Below are positions 17,497 through 26,217 of a stretch of 38,666 nt of DNA, one piece after another. The stretch spans positions 1 to 38,666 of the forward strand of contig JAFPXD010000030.1 in NCBI GenBank assembly GCA_017394835.1, in the 5' to 3' direction. The stretch comes from Clostridia bacterium. GTDB lineage: Bacteria; Bacillota; Clostridia; Christensenellales; CAG-138. The position numbers and the translations under genes are program-made. A model generated the notes under the pieces. That model worked only from the letters and a program-made list of their open reading frames with translations, searched no databases and was not told the DNA's origin. How positions within the stretch are numbered: the stretch's first letter is position 1; each line of letters starts with the position of its first letter.

Positions 17497-18564
17497 ATGG
17501 AAAAGAAAGAAAAGATTCCCTTCACCATGCACGTGGATCTTGAAGCCTTCATTCCCGCAACGGAGGAAGAAAAGGCCTACATGGTGCAGATGCGCAAATC
17601 CTCCACCTTCTTCCGCGACGGTGTGAAGCGGCTTTTGAAAAACAAGGTCGCGACTGTGAGCCTTATCGTGATAGTGCTGATCACGCTGGCTTCGCTCATA
17701 CTGCCCGCAGTATGGCCGTATTCCTATGAGGATATGCTGGGCGTTCAGCCGGGCAAGCCCGTAGATAACAGCTACAACAACCTTTCCCCCTTCAAATACG
17801 GCACGACCGAGCAGGCGAGGATCGCCGCAGGCGAAAAGATATTCCCGCACGTATTCGGGACGGACGCTTCCGGCCGCGATTACTTCATAAGGGTGGTCTA
17901 TGGCACGAGGATATCCCTTGCCGTCGGCTTCTTTGCAAGCATAATCGTACTTATCATAGGCCTTACGGTAGGCTCGATCGCCGGCTACTGCGGAGGCACG
18001 GTCGATCTTGTGATAATGCGAATAGTCGATATAATCTACTCCCTGCCCGATATGCTCATGGTCATTCTTCTGGCCTCCGTCATGAAGATGACTCTCGGGC
18101 CCGTGATCGAGGGCACCGTGCTCGAAAAAATAGGCAGCAACATAATAAGCCTGTTCGTGGTATTCGGCGTTCTGTACTGGGTCAGCATGTCGCGCCTTAT
18201 CCGCGGCCAGATCCTTTCCCTGCGCGAGCAGGAATACGTGCTGGCAAGCACCGCCGCGGGCGCCAAGGGCGGCTGGATCATAAGGAAGCATCTGCTGCCC
18301 AACAGCATAAGCGTTATAATCATTTCGACGGCGCTGCAGATCCCCAACGCGATATTCACGGAAAGCTACCTCTCGTTCCTGGGTCTCGGTGTAAACGCGC
18401 CCATGCCCTCTCTGGGCTCGCTTGCTTCCGACGCCCTGAACGGCATATCCTCATACCCCTATCGAATGATAATCCCCGCGATAGTCATATCGCTCATAGT
18501 GCTCTCGCTCAACCTTTTCGGCGACGGCCTGAGGGATGCGTTCGATCCCAAGCTCAGGAACTAA
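17497..18564 (+). CDS. oppC: Oligopeptide ABC transporter permease OppC
   Basis: A 355-residue second permease. It has the long cytoplasmic N-terminus of OppC, one early helix (about 53-72), a periplasm-facing loop with HVFGTDASGRDYFIRVVYGTRISL, and then five helices. The EAA loop is EQEYVLASTAAGAKGGWIIRKHLLPNS. GGGGGCGAGAAG lies just before the ATG. It pairs with OppB to form the channel. Confidence 0.95.
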   Translation: MEKKEKIPFTMHVDLEAFIPATEEEKAYMVQMRKSSTFFRDGVKRLLKNKVATVSLIVIVLITLASLILPAVWPYSYEDMLGVQPGKPVDNSYNNLSPFKYGTTEQARIAAGEKIFPHVFGTDASGRDYFIRVVYGTRISLAVGFFASIIVLIIGLTVGSIAGYCGGTVDLVIMRIVDIIYSLPDMLMVILLASVMKMTLGPVIEGTVLEKIGSNIISLFVVFGVLYWVSMSRLIRGQILSLREQEYVLASTAAGAKGGWIIRKHLLPNSISVIIISTALQIPNAIFTESYLSFLGLGVNAPMPSLGSLASDALNGISSYPYRMIIPAIVISLIVLSLNLFGDGLRDAFDPKLRN

Positions 18565-18582
18565 GAAAGGGAGGTGCTTGAA

Positions 18583-19611
18583 ATGTCAAACGAACCGCTG
18601 CTTAAAGTACGCGATCTGCATACTTCCTTCTTCACCCCCGCGGGCGAGGTCAAGGCCGTGAACGGCGTATCCTTCAACCTCGAACGCGGAAAGGTGCTCG
18701 GCATAGTCGGCGAAAGCGGCTCCGGCAAATCCGTTACCGCTTACTCCATAATGCAGATACTGGCCCCCACGGGCAAGATCGTGAGCGGCTCCATAAAGCT
18801 CGACGGGCAGGAGCTCGTCGGAGCGGGGGAACCCGTCATGAAGACCGTGCGCGGCAACAAGATCTCGATAATCTTCCAGGATCCCATGACCTCCCTGAAC
18901 CCGACATATACGATAGGCCATCAGCTCATGGAGGCGATAATGCTCCACACAAACCGCACTAAGGCTCAGGCGCGGGAGAGGGCGATCGAGATGCTCAAGC
19001 TCGTAAACGTAAACGATCCCGAAAAGCGCATGAACCAATACCCGTTCGAGCATTCGGGCGGTATGCGTCAGCGCGTCATGATAGCGATGGCGCTCGCGTG
19101 CGAGCCGGATATCCTCATTGCAGACGAGCCCACGACCGCGCTTGACGTCACGATCCAGGCGCAGATACTCGAGCTCATGAAATCCCTGCAGGAGGAGCTC
19201 GGCATGGCGATCATAATGATAACGCACGATCTGGGCGTCGTGGCGCAGATGTGCGACGAGGTCATAGTCATGTACGCCGGCTCCATCTGCGAGCAGGGCA
19301 CGGCCGAGGAGATATTCTACAACCCCAAGCACGAATACACAAAGGGGCTTATGAAATCCATACCCACCGCGGATACCGCGGGCAGCAAGCTCGAGCCTAT
19401 AACCGGCACCCCGATAGACCTTCTCAACATGCCCGACGGCTGCCCCTTCGCCCCGCGCTGTTCGAACGCCATGAAGATCTGCATAAAGCAGGCGGCTTCG
19501 CGTATGCGCATAAATGAGGAGCATTTCGCCGCATGCTGGATGAACGTAAAGGACGGCATACAAAACGGCACCATAATAAACGAACCGGAAGGCGGTGAGT
19601 CTCATGAATAA
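18583..19611 (+). CDS. oppD: Oligopeptide ABC transporter ATPase OppD
   Basis: 342 residues. Walker A GESGSGKS, signature [12 protein letters not shown], Walker [13 protein letters not shown], switch His in ITHDLGVV, and the C-terminal oligopeptide-ATPase tail with CPFAPRC...CIKQ, a cysteine cluster known to hold 4Fe-4S in some Dpp/Opp ATPases. ATG 18583 is placed eight bases after GGGAGGT; a GTG at 18574 inside that site is less likely. Confidence 0.95.
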   Translation: MSNEPLLKVRDLHTSFFTPAGEVKAVNGVSFNLERGKVLGIVGESGSGKSVTAYSIMQILAPTGKIVSGSIKLDGQELVGAGEPVMKTVRGNKISIIFQDPMTSLNPTYTIGHQLMEAIMLHTNRTKAQARERAIEMLKLVNVNDPEKRMNQYPFEHSGGMRQRVMIAMALACEPDILIADEPTTALDVTIQAQILELMKSLQEELGMAIIMITHDLGVVAQMCDEVIVMYAGSICEQGTAEEIFYNPKHEYTKGLMKSIPTADTAGSKLEPITGTPIDLLNMPDGCPFAPRCSNAMKICIKQAASRMRINEEHFAACWMNVKDGIQNGTIINEPEGGESHE

Positions 19612-20587
19612 AGGCTCTGACAAGACGCTGGTTGACGTCCGCCACCTCAAACAGTATTTCAACATCAACACGGGCTGGTTCAGGTCCAAGCCCCTGAAGG
19701 CCGTTGATGACGTTTCCTTCTCCATCAAAAAGGGCGAAACGCTGGGTCTGGTCGGCGAATCCGGCTGCGGCAAAACGACCGTCGGCCGCTCGATACTGCA
19801 CCTTTACAAGCCCACCGGCGGCGACGTGTTCTTTGACGGCAGGCCCGTGAAGTCGAAGGCCGATATTGCGGAGCTTCGCAAGAAGGCTACCATGGTATTC
19901 CAGGATCCCTACTCCTCTCTAAACCCCCGCATGACCGTTTCCGACATAATCGGCGAGCCTCTGGACATCCACAAGGCCTATTCCAACAGGGCGGAGCGGC
20001 AGGAAAGGATATTGGAGCTCATGGATCAGGTCGGCCTCAACAGTGAGCACGCCTCCCGCTATGCGCATGAGTTTTCCGGCGGTCAGCGCCAGAGGATAGG
20101 CATTGCGCGCGCTCTCTCCCTGAATCCCGAGTTCATAGTCTGCGACGAGCCCGTTTCCGCGCTCGATGTTTCCATTCAGGCGCAGGTCATCAATATGTTC
20201 GTTGAGCTGCAGGAAAAGATGGATCTGACTTACCTCTTCATAGCTCATGATATACTCGTCGTACGCCATATTTCGGATAGGATCGCCGTCATGTATCTGG
20301 GCAAGATGGTCGAGCTTGCGGACGCCGCGGAGATCTACAACCACCCCCTGCACCCCTACACGCAGTCGCTCATGAGCGCCGTGCCCCAGCCCGATCCCAT
20401 AGTTGCGAAGGCGAACAAGCGCATAGTGCTGACGGGCGATATTCCGAGCCCTCTGAACGCGCCCTCCGGCTGCCCGTTCCGCACGCGCTGCAAATACGCA
20501 TGCGAGCGCTGTGCCGAGAGCATGCCCGAATTCAACGAGGCCGCACCCGGGCATTTCGTCGCCTGCCACAGGATCGGCGAGATCTGA
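19604..20587 (+). CDS. oppF: Oligopeptide ABC transporter ATPase OppF
   Basis: 327 residues. Walker [10 protein letters not shown], signature [12 protein letters not shown], Walker [13 protein letters not shown], switch His in IAHDILVV, and the [14 protein letters not shown] cysteine tail. The ATG at 19604 overlaps the oppD stop; GGAAGGCGG is at the right distance, whereas a GTG at 19595 would sit on that ribosome site. It forms the ATPase pair with OppD. Confidence 0.95.
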   Translation: MNKGSDKTLVDVRHLKQYFNINTGWFRSKPLKAVDDVSFSIKKGETLGLVGESGCGKTTVGRSILHLYKPTGGDVFFDGRPVKSKADIAELRKKATMVFQDPYSSLNPRMTVSDIIGEPLDIHKAYSNRAERQERILELMDQVGLNSEHASRYAHEFSGGQRQRIGIARALSLNPEFIVCDEPVSALDVSIQAQVINMFVELQEKMDLTYLFIAHDILVVRHISDRIAVMYLGKMVELADAAEIYNHPLHPYTQSLMSAVPQPDPIVAKANKRIVLTGDIPSPLNAPSGCPFRTRCKYACERCAESMPEFNEAAPGHFVACHRIGEI

Positions 20588-20649
20588 TCAAGTTCAAAAT
20601 GCGCTTACGGGCGCTTTGAAAAAGAAAAAAAACGAAAGGAAAAAACGAA

Positions 20650-22467
20650 ATGAAGAAATTCCTTGCACTGCTTCTGGCTGCCATCATGGTACTCGCCCTT
20701 GCGGCCTGCACCAAGCCCGGCACCAACCCCAACTCCGGTAAGGACAGCATCGCTGTCTGTCTGGCTTCCGAGCCCGACACAATCGATCCCGCTCTGAACA
20801 GCGCGGTCGATGGCGCGACCCTTCTCTGCCACCTCTTCTCCGGCCTTGCAAAATGGGCTCAGGATAAGGATGGCAAGCTTGTCATCGTTCCCGACGCCGC
20901 GAAAGAGCTCGTCGAGGGCGTTGCCAATGCCGACGGCACCGTGACCTACACCTACACCCTGCGCGACGGCCTCAAGTGGTCCGACGGTAAGGACGTTACC
21001 GCGAAGGACTTCGAGTTCGCGTGGAACCGTGCCGCTTCCGCCGCTCTCGGCGCCGACTACGGCTATATGTTCGAGGTAGTCGCGGGTTATGACGAGGTCT
21101 CCGCCGCCGATGACGAAGGCAAGCCCGTCAATCCCGACGCTAAGCTCAACATCAAGGCTGTTGACGACAAGACCTTCGAAGTCACCCTTTACAACGCCGT
21201 TTCCTACTGGAACGAGCTGCTTGCGTTCCCCACCTTCTTCCCCGTACGCGAGGACGTTGTGAGCAACGAGAGCTGGGCGACCGAGGCCGCGACCTACGTT
21301 TCCAACGGACCGTACACCATGACCGGCTGGGATCACAACTCCGTGATCACCCTCGAAAAGAACGAGCATTTCGTTGACGCCGACAATATCACCATGAAGA
21401 AGATCGAGTTCTTCCTCTCCGATGATGAGAACAACATGGTCGCCAACTTCAAGAACGGCACCTGGCAGCTCATTGACGGCGTTCCCACCAACGAGATGGC
21501 CACCCTCAAGGCCGATTATCCCGATGAGTACAAGGTAGTAGGTCAGATCGGCACCTATTACGTATGCTGGAACGTCAACGAGCAGATCCTGCCCGCTTCC
21601 GCCGGCCTTACCGGCGCCGAGGCCGAGAACGCCCGTGCTGAGATCCGCAATGCCATCACCCTGCTCTTCGACCGCAACTACATCGTTGAAGCGATCGCTC
21701 AGGGCGGTCAGGTACCCGCTTCCTCCTTCGTTGCGATGGGCATGACCAACCCCGACGGCTCCGAGTTCTACAAGACCGCCGGTCATAACGAGGGCTTTGT
21801 CGGTTACTACGACGTTGCCAAGGAGTCCTTCGAGAACAACTACAAGGCCGCCGTTGAGACCCTCAAGAAGTACTACTCCTTCGACGAGGCCTCCCAGAAG
21901 TTCACCGATTTCCCCACTCTCACCTACCTCTACAACACCTCCGAAGGTCATAAGGCCATCGGCGAGTATCTGCAGGCTCAGCTTGCACAGCTCGGCATCA
22001 CCATGAACCTGGAGAATCAGGAGTGGGCGACCTTCCTCAACACCCGTAAGCAGGGCAACTACTCCATCGCCCGCAACGGCTGGGTAGCGGATTACAACGA
22101 TCCTATCTGCTTCCTCGATATGTGGACGACCGAGTCCGGCAACAATGACGTTCAGTTCGGCAGGGAAGCTCACGCCTCCGCCGCCGTTTACAGCCTTGAC
22201 CTCACCGATCTGGGCTACGATACCAAGGTAGAGAACGGCACCTGGGCCGAGACCTATGACGTGCTCATCAAGGCCATCAAGGGCTGCACCGACAACGAGA
22301 AGCGTTACGAGCTCATGCACCGCGCCGAGGATCTGCTCATGAGCACCGGCTGCATCTGCCCCATCTACTACTACACCGACATCTACATGATCAGCAAGGA
22401 TGTTCAGGGCTTCTTCTGCAACCCCCTGGGCTACAAGTACTTCATGTACTGCACCTTCGGCAAATAA
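20650..22467 (+). CDS. oppA: Oligopeptide-binding lipoprotein OppA
   Basis: A 605-residue substrate-binding lipoprotein (SBP family 5). The signal peptide ends in the lipobox LALAAC, so Cys20 should be lipidated. Family landmarks are EPDTIDPALNS, YTYTLRDGLKWSDGKDVTAKDFEFAWNR and the LYNTSEGHKAIGEYLQAQLAQLGI block. Codon use is biased to C-ending codons more strongly than its neighbours, suggesting high expression. It follows oppF by 62 bp with its own AAGGAAAAAACGAA-type site. A long hairpin repeat and a terminator lie downstream. Confidence 0.95.
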   Translation: MKKFLALLLAAIMVLALAACTKPGTNPNSGKDSIAVCLASEPDTIDPALNSAVDGATLLCHLFSGLAKWAQDKDGKLVIVPDAAKELVEGVANADGTVTYTYTLRDGLKWSDGKDVTAKDFEFAWNRAASAALGADYGYMFEVVAGYDEVSAADDEGKPVNPDAKLNIKAVDDKTFEVTLYNAVSYWNELLAFPTFFPVREDVVSNESWATEAATYVSNGPYTMTGWDHNSVITLEKNEHFVDADNITMKKIEFFLSDDENNMVANFKNGTWQLIDGVPTNEMATLKADYPDEYKVVGQIGTYYVCWNVNEQILPASAGLTGAEAENARAEIRNAITLLFDRNYIVEAIAQGGQVPASSFVAMGMTNPDGSEFYKTAGHNEGFVGYYDVAKESFENNYKAAVETLKKYYSFDEASQKFTDFPTLTYLYNTSEGHKAIGEYLQAQLAQLGITMNLENQEWATFLNTRKQGNYSIARNGWVADYNDPICFLDMWTTESGNNDVQFGREAHASAAVYSLDLTDLGYDTKVENGTWAETYDVLIKAIKGCTDNEKRYELMHRAEDLLMSTGCICPIYYYTDIYMISKDVQGFFCNPLGYKYFMYCTFGK

Positions 22468-22485
22468 TTCCGAACGCGGCAAAAG

Positions 22486-22591
22486 GGCTGCGCCCAAAGG
22501 CGCAGCCGTATGAGAAAACCATGTGAGACAAAGAATACCGGGAATGGCGGAGCCATTCCCGGTATTTGTATCCTTATGCGGATGCGGCTGA
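22486..22591. repeat. 106-bp interspersed repeat, copy 1
   Basis: It matches 37441-37546 at 105 of 106 positions. It contains two hairpins: GGCTGCGCC-CAAA-GGCGCAGCC (22486-22507) and a 14-bp perfect stem, ATACCGGGAATGGC with GCCATTCCCGGTAT around a GGA loop. It lies after oppA, and the other copy lies after an ABC permease. There is no protein-coding potential. It could be a mobile REP-like element, a structured RNA or an mRNA 3' end. Confidence 0.85.
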
Positions 22592-22641
22592 CGGTTAGCC
22601 CCCATAAGGAAGGTTCAGGGGTACAGAAAAGGCAAGACAAG

Positions 22642-22680
22642 ACGGGGCAAGAATTGACTAATGACTTGCCCCGTTTTTCT
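22642..22680 (+). terminator. Terminator after the opp operon
   Basis: Stem ACGGGGCAAG (22642-22651) with CTTGCCCCGT (22665-22674), followed by TTTTTC. It lies between opp and the convergent agr operon. Confidence 0.85.
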
Positions 22681-22716
22681 GTTATATTCGAACGATCAGC
22701 GCAGGCAAGATTTGCA

Positions 22717-23319
22717 TCACTGCTTCCGCACAGTCATAATCGTTTTATCTGTATCCTTGCTGAACCATCCAATGATGGCCAGTACAGCTGTTGTGAAGAA
22801 GCCCATGAAAGCGGGAGCGTCCATTGGCGAAGGGATGAGCGCGAGAATGATGATAACAGCACATTCGACTGCCGCGTATATGCGGGCGATGATCCGCGTT
22901 TTGATAAATCTTCTTTGAGAGATCGGATGGTTCTTGTGAACGACTGGTGACGTGAAAAAGAAAACCGCATAACAGCAAACGGCAATGGCGATCACCGCGG
23001 CGGCAGGTATCCTGCTTATATAGTCCGAAAGCCAAACCGAGACCGTTCCCAGCCCGACGGAAACGAGCGTGCACGCCCAATGCGTGTTCGCGTGCGCTCC
23101 TCCGACGAGCATCCGCAGCGGCAACCAAGCGGCAATGAATACGAGCATGTGAACGGGCTTTCTCAGTATGAAGCCCGCGGTCATAAGGAGCGCAAGTATC
23201 AGCAGCGTTGAAAGCGTGCATTCGATACCATAGGCGTAAACCGCCTCCATTTCGGGGTCGGCGCCTTGCCTCACCATCCTGTTTGCTGCCTTTTTTGCAA
23301 GCCGATGCATCGTTTTCAC
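22717..23319 (-). CDS. agrB: AgrB-like peptide-processing membrane protease
   Basis: A 200-residue integral membrane protein with about six helices and the AgrB cysteine-peptidase motif: PLRMLVGGAHANTHWAC, with catalytic His76 and Cys83, the same seven-residue spacing as in S. aureus AgrB (His77/Cys84). AgrB cuts the AgrD precursor and closes its thiolactone ring. It overlaps the response regulator by 4 bp. No agrD-like sequence is fused or adjacent on this strand; the likely substrate is encoded at 25506. A decayed copy of its last 37 codons is at 32508. Confidence 0.92.
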   Translation of the reverse strand: MKTMHRLAKKAANRMVRQGADPEMEAVYAYGIECTLSTLLILALLMTAGFILRKPVHMLVFIAAWLPLRMLVGGAHANTHWACTLVSVGLGTVSVWLSDYISRIPAAAVIAIAVCCYAVFFFTSPVVHKNHPISQRRFIKTRIIARIYAAVECAVIIILALIPSPMDAPAFMGFFTTAVLAIIGWFSKDTDKTIMTVRKQ

Positions 23320-24008
23320 CGCATTTCCAGGAATGATTCATAAAGAACCGTGGAGTACTTCGGCGCGATCGGAAGAGCTGTTCCGTCGCGCAGGGTCGCT
23401 GTTTTTGCCGTGATCCGGCTGACGTGGAGCACGTTGACAACGTGAGATCTGCCTATCTGAACGAACTGCTTGGGCAGTTCTTTTTTCAGCTCGGAAATCG
23501 TCTTCCGTTCCCTGAATGTTCCGGTCACGGTATGCGTAATAAGGTCGTGATCCAGCACCTCAAAAAACATGATCTCGCACATCGGGATGCTGAACAGCTT
23601 CCGTCCGTCCTTTATGCTGTAATACGCATTAAGGCTGTTTTCAATCTCGTATGAAGTCTTGTCCATGCACTCGAAGACCTTTCGCTCAAGCTCGGTAGAG
23701 TTTTTATCAATGAAGCGAAGTGCGCTTACTTCATATCCGTCAATACTGTATTCGGTATGGCTCGAAATGAAAACTATCGGGACCCTGTTGCCGTTTGAAC
23801 GGATCTCCCGCGCAAGATCCACTCCGTTCATTCCCGGCATTTCCACATCAAGCAGAAGACAGTCAAACAAGGAAAGCTCCTTTGCTTCGAATGCCGAGCG
23901 AAAACGCGTAACAACGACCTTTTTGCCGCTCTTTTCCGCCCAGCTTTCTACCATTTTTATGATGTTTTCTGCATGAGTATCGTTGTCTTCGAATAATGCC
24001 GCTCTCAT
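23316..24008 (-). CDS. agrA: LytTR response regulator, AgrA-like
   Basis: A 230-residue two-component regulator. The receiver domain has the acidic FEDND near the N-terminus and phospho-acceptor Asp54 in LLLDVEMPGMNG. The C-terminal LytTR DNA-binding domain begins near residue 130, with CEIMFFEVLDHDLITHT and the typical KQFVQIGRSHVVNV. LytTR proteins bind paired ~9-bp direct repeats about 21 bp apart; such a pair lies at 25407-25439. It overlaps both the kinase (4 bp) and agrB (4 bp), so all three are one unit. Confidence 0.93.
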   Translation of the reverse strand: MRAALFEDNDTHAENIIKMVESWAEKSGKKVVVTRFRSAFEAKELSLFDCLLLDVEMPGMNGVDLAREIRSNGNRVPIVFISSHTEYSIDGYEVSALRFIDKNSTELERKVFECMDKTSYEIENSLNAYYSIKDGRKLFSIPMCEIMFFEVLDHDLITHTVTGTFRERKTISELKKELPKQFVQIGRSHVVNVLHVSRITAKTATLRDGTALPIAPKYSTVLYESFLEMR

Positions 24009-25324
24009 GTTGCTTGTTCCTTTCCCGTCGGGATAAGGATGTTGACCTCGAAGCTGTGCTCCTTAGGCGATACCTTAATAAATCCCTGATGCTTGGCAAC
24101 GATCTTTTCCACTCTTTTCAAGCCTATACCATGGACCGAGCTGTCCGGCTTGGACGAAACAAGCCTGCTTCCGTCATAATTATAGTCTCCGCGGCACGGG
24201 TTCTTGACGTTTACAGCCAGCATCCCGCCCTTGTCTATCATTTCAAGCTCAATACGGCGTACCTCGGGTGGGAGCACCGAGACCGCTTCGATCGCGTTAT
24301 CCATAAGGTTCATTATCACAGAGCAGATATCCATGCTGTCTGTGTCCATGCCTTCGGGAACAGAGATCGTATGATCTACTGTAATGCCTGTTTTATCGGC
24401 AAGCATCAACTTTGCGGAAACCGCCGCGTCAACAGCGGGATTGCCTGTGCTTACAAGAAGCTTTGTTTCATCTGCTGCACCGCTGAGCTCATGCAGATAA
24501 TTCTTCATGCTTTCATATTCCCCGTTATCCGCAAGGCTCGATACCGTAGATACCATTCCCTTTATATCATGCCTCCATTCCCTGACGTAGTCGTACATTG
24601 CCCCGACCTGAGAGACATGTTCTGCTTCGAGCTTGTTTTTTTGGAGCTCTCTCTGGGTCTCAAGATGCCTATAGTACAGACGCGAAAGGTAGCCGGAGAG
24701 CACAAGCAGTGCAGCGCTCATAAGAAGCAGCGCGGAGCATTGTATCCATGAAGACGTCTTAACAGTACCCGCTTCGGGGGACACAAGCTCTGAAAAGCAA
24801 TACATGGAAACGGCAATGCCTATAAGCGAAAGCACAATCATAATCGCACGAAGATATGTCGGAAGCTCGCCGTCTTCGTTTTTGATCTTGAGAAGCGGGA
24901 GCAGTATAGCGAAATTGAGCGCTGTATAGATCAATTGCCCGATTATCCTTACGGGATTCCCTTCTACAAGGGACTCGTCGCCGTATCTTGTGAGGACATA
25001 GAAGATGATCAAGTAAATGAAGTTGGATATACAGAAGATGACAGAAGGGACTACGCTCCAGATGCACTTTATTGAAGTTGAAGCTTCAAATAGTACTAAA
25101 GCATAAACAATGTGTATAATAGCGCACAGCGGAGCAAGGACGACCCATGGCAAACCTATGATATTCATAACAAAGGTAAATGCGGCAAAGGCAGGCAATG
25201 CCGCAACGGCAAAATAGAGCTTAGGCTTTTTGCATGTGAATTTGCTCTTGAACAGCAAAAATACAACGACAGCTTCTCCCAAGCAAATCAGCCACTCGTA
25301 TGCGGATATCAGGATCTCGGTCAT
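24005..25324 (-). CDS. agrC: GHKL sensor histidine kinase, AgrC-like
   Basis: 439 residues. The N-terminal ~215 residues have about six hydrophobic helices, as in AgrC-type receptors of cyclic peptides. A coiled linker (ETQRELQKNKLEAEHVSQV) leads to the phospho-acceptor region YVREWRHDIKGM (His252). The GHKL ATPase has the N box SVIMNLMDNAIEAV and the G box GIGLKRVEKIV. The start at 25324 is fixed by AAAGGAGG upstream; an in-frame ATG at 25396 lies upstream of the promoter. It is transcribed away from the agrD gene at 25506. Confidence 0.92.
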   Translation of the reverse strand: MTEILISAYEWLICLGEAVVVFLLFKSKFTCKKPKLYFAVAALPAFAAFTFVMNIIGLPWVVLAPLCAIIHIVYALVLFEASTSIKCIWSVVPSVIFCISNFIYLIIFYVLTRYGDESLVEGNPVRIIGQLIYTALNFAILLPLLKIKNEDGELPTYLRAIMIVLSLIGIAVSMYCFSELVSPEAGTVKTSSWIQCSALLLMSAALLVLSGYLSRLYYRHLETQRELQKNKLEAEHVSQVGAMYDYVREWRHDIKGMVSTVSSLADNGEYESMKNYLHELSGAADETKLLVSTGNPAVDAAVSAKLMLADKTGITVDHTISVPEGMDTDSMDICSVIMNLMDNAIEAVSVLPPEVRRIELEMIDKGGMLAVNVKNPCRGDYNYDGSRLVSSKPDSSVHGIGLKRVEKIVAKHQGFIKVSPKEHSFEVNILIPTGKEQAT

Positions 25325-25354
25325 GAAAGCCTCCTTTGGTATGACCATGTTTAG

Positions 25355-25383
25355 ATTATAACCCCTGTTTTTGCCGCGGTCAA
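25355..25383 (-). promoter_or_regulatory. Promoter of the agrC-agrA-agrB operon
   Basis: On the minus strand, TTGACC (25378-25383), a 17-bp spacer and TATAAT (25355-25360). Confidence 0.8.
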
Positions 25384-25406
25384 TCAATGAAAACATGCCT
25401 CATAAA

Positions 25407-25439
25407 GTTTTTACGGCAGAAAAACGTGTTTTTACGGCA
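25407..25439. promoter_or_regulatory. Candidate LytTR operator between divergent agr promoters
   Basis: The 12-mer GTTTTTACGGCA occurs at 25407-25418 and again at 25428-25439, exactly 21 bp apart, two helical turns. That is the arrangement bound by LytTR regulators such as AgrA. The second copy ends just before the -35 region of agrD. A partial third ACGGC is at 25450. Confidence 0.6.
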
Positions 25440-25467
25440 AGTTTGATCCACGGCGTTTTTTTGCTGT

Positions 25468-25473
25468 TATAAT
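25468..25473 (+). promoter_or_regulatory. agrD -10 box with weak -35
   Basis: TATAAT at 25468-25473 has no good -35 at 17 bp; the nearest TTGATC is 19 bp away. A good -10 with a poor -35 next to paired repeats suggests an activator-dependent promoter. Confidence 0.55.
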
Positions 25474-25505
25474 ATGGGTATCAAATTGAATGGAGGCGAT
25501 CAAGC

Positions 25506-25646
25506 ATGAAGAGAGCACGCATCATAGCAGCGATCGTTTCCGCGCTCGCCGCTGTGTTTGCGTTCGCAGCGAACGCATTTGCGGCAACGCCGTGCATCGG
25601 TCCGGCATTCGAGCCTGAAATGCCGGAAAAGCTGAAGGATCGGTAA
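25506..25646 (+). CDS. agrD: AgrD-like cyclic autoinducer peptide precursor
   Basis: A 46-residue peptide gene with GGAGG nine bases before the ATG. The basic start MKRAR is followed by an Ala-rich hydrophobic leader (to about residue 27), then TPCIGPAFEPEMPEKLKDR. A single Cys (Cys30), a few small or hydrophobic residues, then an acidic EPE-x-PE-x-L tail is the signature of clostridial cyclic-lactone autoinducer precursors. AgrB should cut after the ring and join Cys30 to a carboxyl group; the exact ring size is not determined. It is divergent from agrC with the candidate LytTR operator between them. Frameshifted or partial copies lie at 28909, 30485 and 32698. Confidence 0.85.
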   Translation: MKRARIIAAIVSALAAVFAFAANAFAATPCIGPAFEPEMPEKLKDR

Positions 25647-25741
25647 AAGGGAACCTTCAGAGAGTTGTTTGACAGATACTTGTCATTTGTGTTGTTAAAT
25701 TGTATAATAAAAAGTGCCAACAAAGGAGATTATTATGAAAA
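25617..25741 (+). repeat. 125-bp direct repeat, copy 1 (agrD end plus promoter)
   Basis: It matches 29001-29125 with one mismatch. It spans the last codons of agrD, the intergenic promoter, and the ribosome site and first codons of the next gene. Confidence 0.9.
25669..25708 (+). promoter_or_regulatory. Promoter before 25735 gene, with TGACA/TGTCA box
   Basis: TTGTCA (25680-25685), a 17-bp spacer and TATAAT (25703-25708). An overlapping TTGACA (25669-25674) forms a TGACA-N6-TGTCA inverted repeat. The 31-bp box 25668-25698 recurs at 29052-29082 and, with one mismatch, at 27601-27631. Confidence 0.65.
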
Positions 25742-26145
25742 CAAGAAAAATCTTCGCATTATTGCTCGCGGCGCTCTTTATCCTTGCCGCCGTTCCCGCT
25801 TGGGCGGTAATAGGGAGCGAGATCCATAACACCACCTACCAAGGCGCAAACGTCTTGAGGGAAGGAAAAGCTCTTTCCAAGAGGATAACAGCTTCTATGA
25901 ACCTCTCTTTCACTCCGGGCGTGCAGCATATGCCGGAAAGCGATTATACCTGCCGGGCGACGTTTACGTACTACAATTTGTATGGTATTCCGGTGGCAAC
26001 CAATATCGGAACGGTTGGAAACCTGAGCTCGAGTTGCATGACAGTTGTTAATGCTTCGTTGACCAGCAAAGTCAAATTCAGGTATTACATAATTAACACC
26101 GATGTTCTGACTGATTCCCCGGTCTATACGGATACGGTGCAATGA
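25735..26145 (+). CDS. Small secreted protein, paralogue of 30609 gene
   Basis: 136 residues with a cleavable signal peptide (MKTRKIFALLLAALFILAAVPAWA) and a mature beta-rich domain of about 112 residues. The stretch FTPGVQHMPESDYTCRATFTYY matches FEDGVSHLPEEDYSSIAEVTV in the 30609 gene, which has the same length, so they are paralogues. I recognise no known family. AAAGGAG precedes the ATG at 25735; an ATG at 25714 is upstream of that site and rejected. Like its paralogue it is followed by a hairpin and then a lipoprotein gene, forming a repeated two-gene module. Confidence 0.75.
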   Translation: MKTRKIFALLLAALFILAAVPAWAVIGSEIHNTTYQGANVLREGKALSKRITASMNLSFTPGVQHMPESDYTCRATFTYYNLYGIPVATNIGTVGNLSSSCMTVVNASLTSKVKFRYYIINTDVLTDSPVYTDTVQ

Positions 26146-26168
26146 TAAGCGATACCCGTTTTACTCTT

Positions 26169-26198
26169 GCTGCTGCCGTGCTTCCGCACGGCAGCAGC
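26169..26198 (+). terminator. Hairpin between secreted protein and lipoprotein genes
   Basis: Perfect 13-bp stem GCTGCTGCCGTGC-TTCC-GCACGGCAGCAGC with no T-tract. It ends seven bases before the ribosome site (AAAGGA) of the next gene, so it may be an mRNA processing or translation-control hairpin rather than a terminator. A similar hairpin lies at 34043. Confidence 0.5.
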
Positions 26199-26217
26199 CG
26201 ACCGAAAGGAGCTCCAT

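Noticed and set aside
20605..22605. Open frame of 666 codons on the minus strand opposite oppA
   Set aside because: A Gly/Val/Leu-rich mirror of the strongly codon-biased oppA; no motif or ribosome site.
22510..22950. Plus-strand open frame across the 106-bp repeat and agrB
   Set aside because: It reads through a structured repeat and the antisense of agrB; no plausible product.
25419..25433. AAAAACGTGTTTTT near-palindrome as a separate operator
   Set aside because: It overlaps the spacer and second arm of the 21-bp direct repeat and adds nothing the repeat does not explain.
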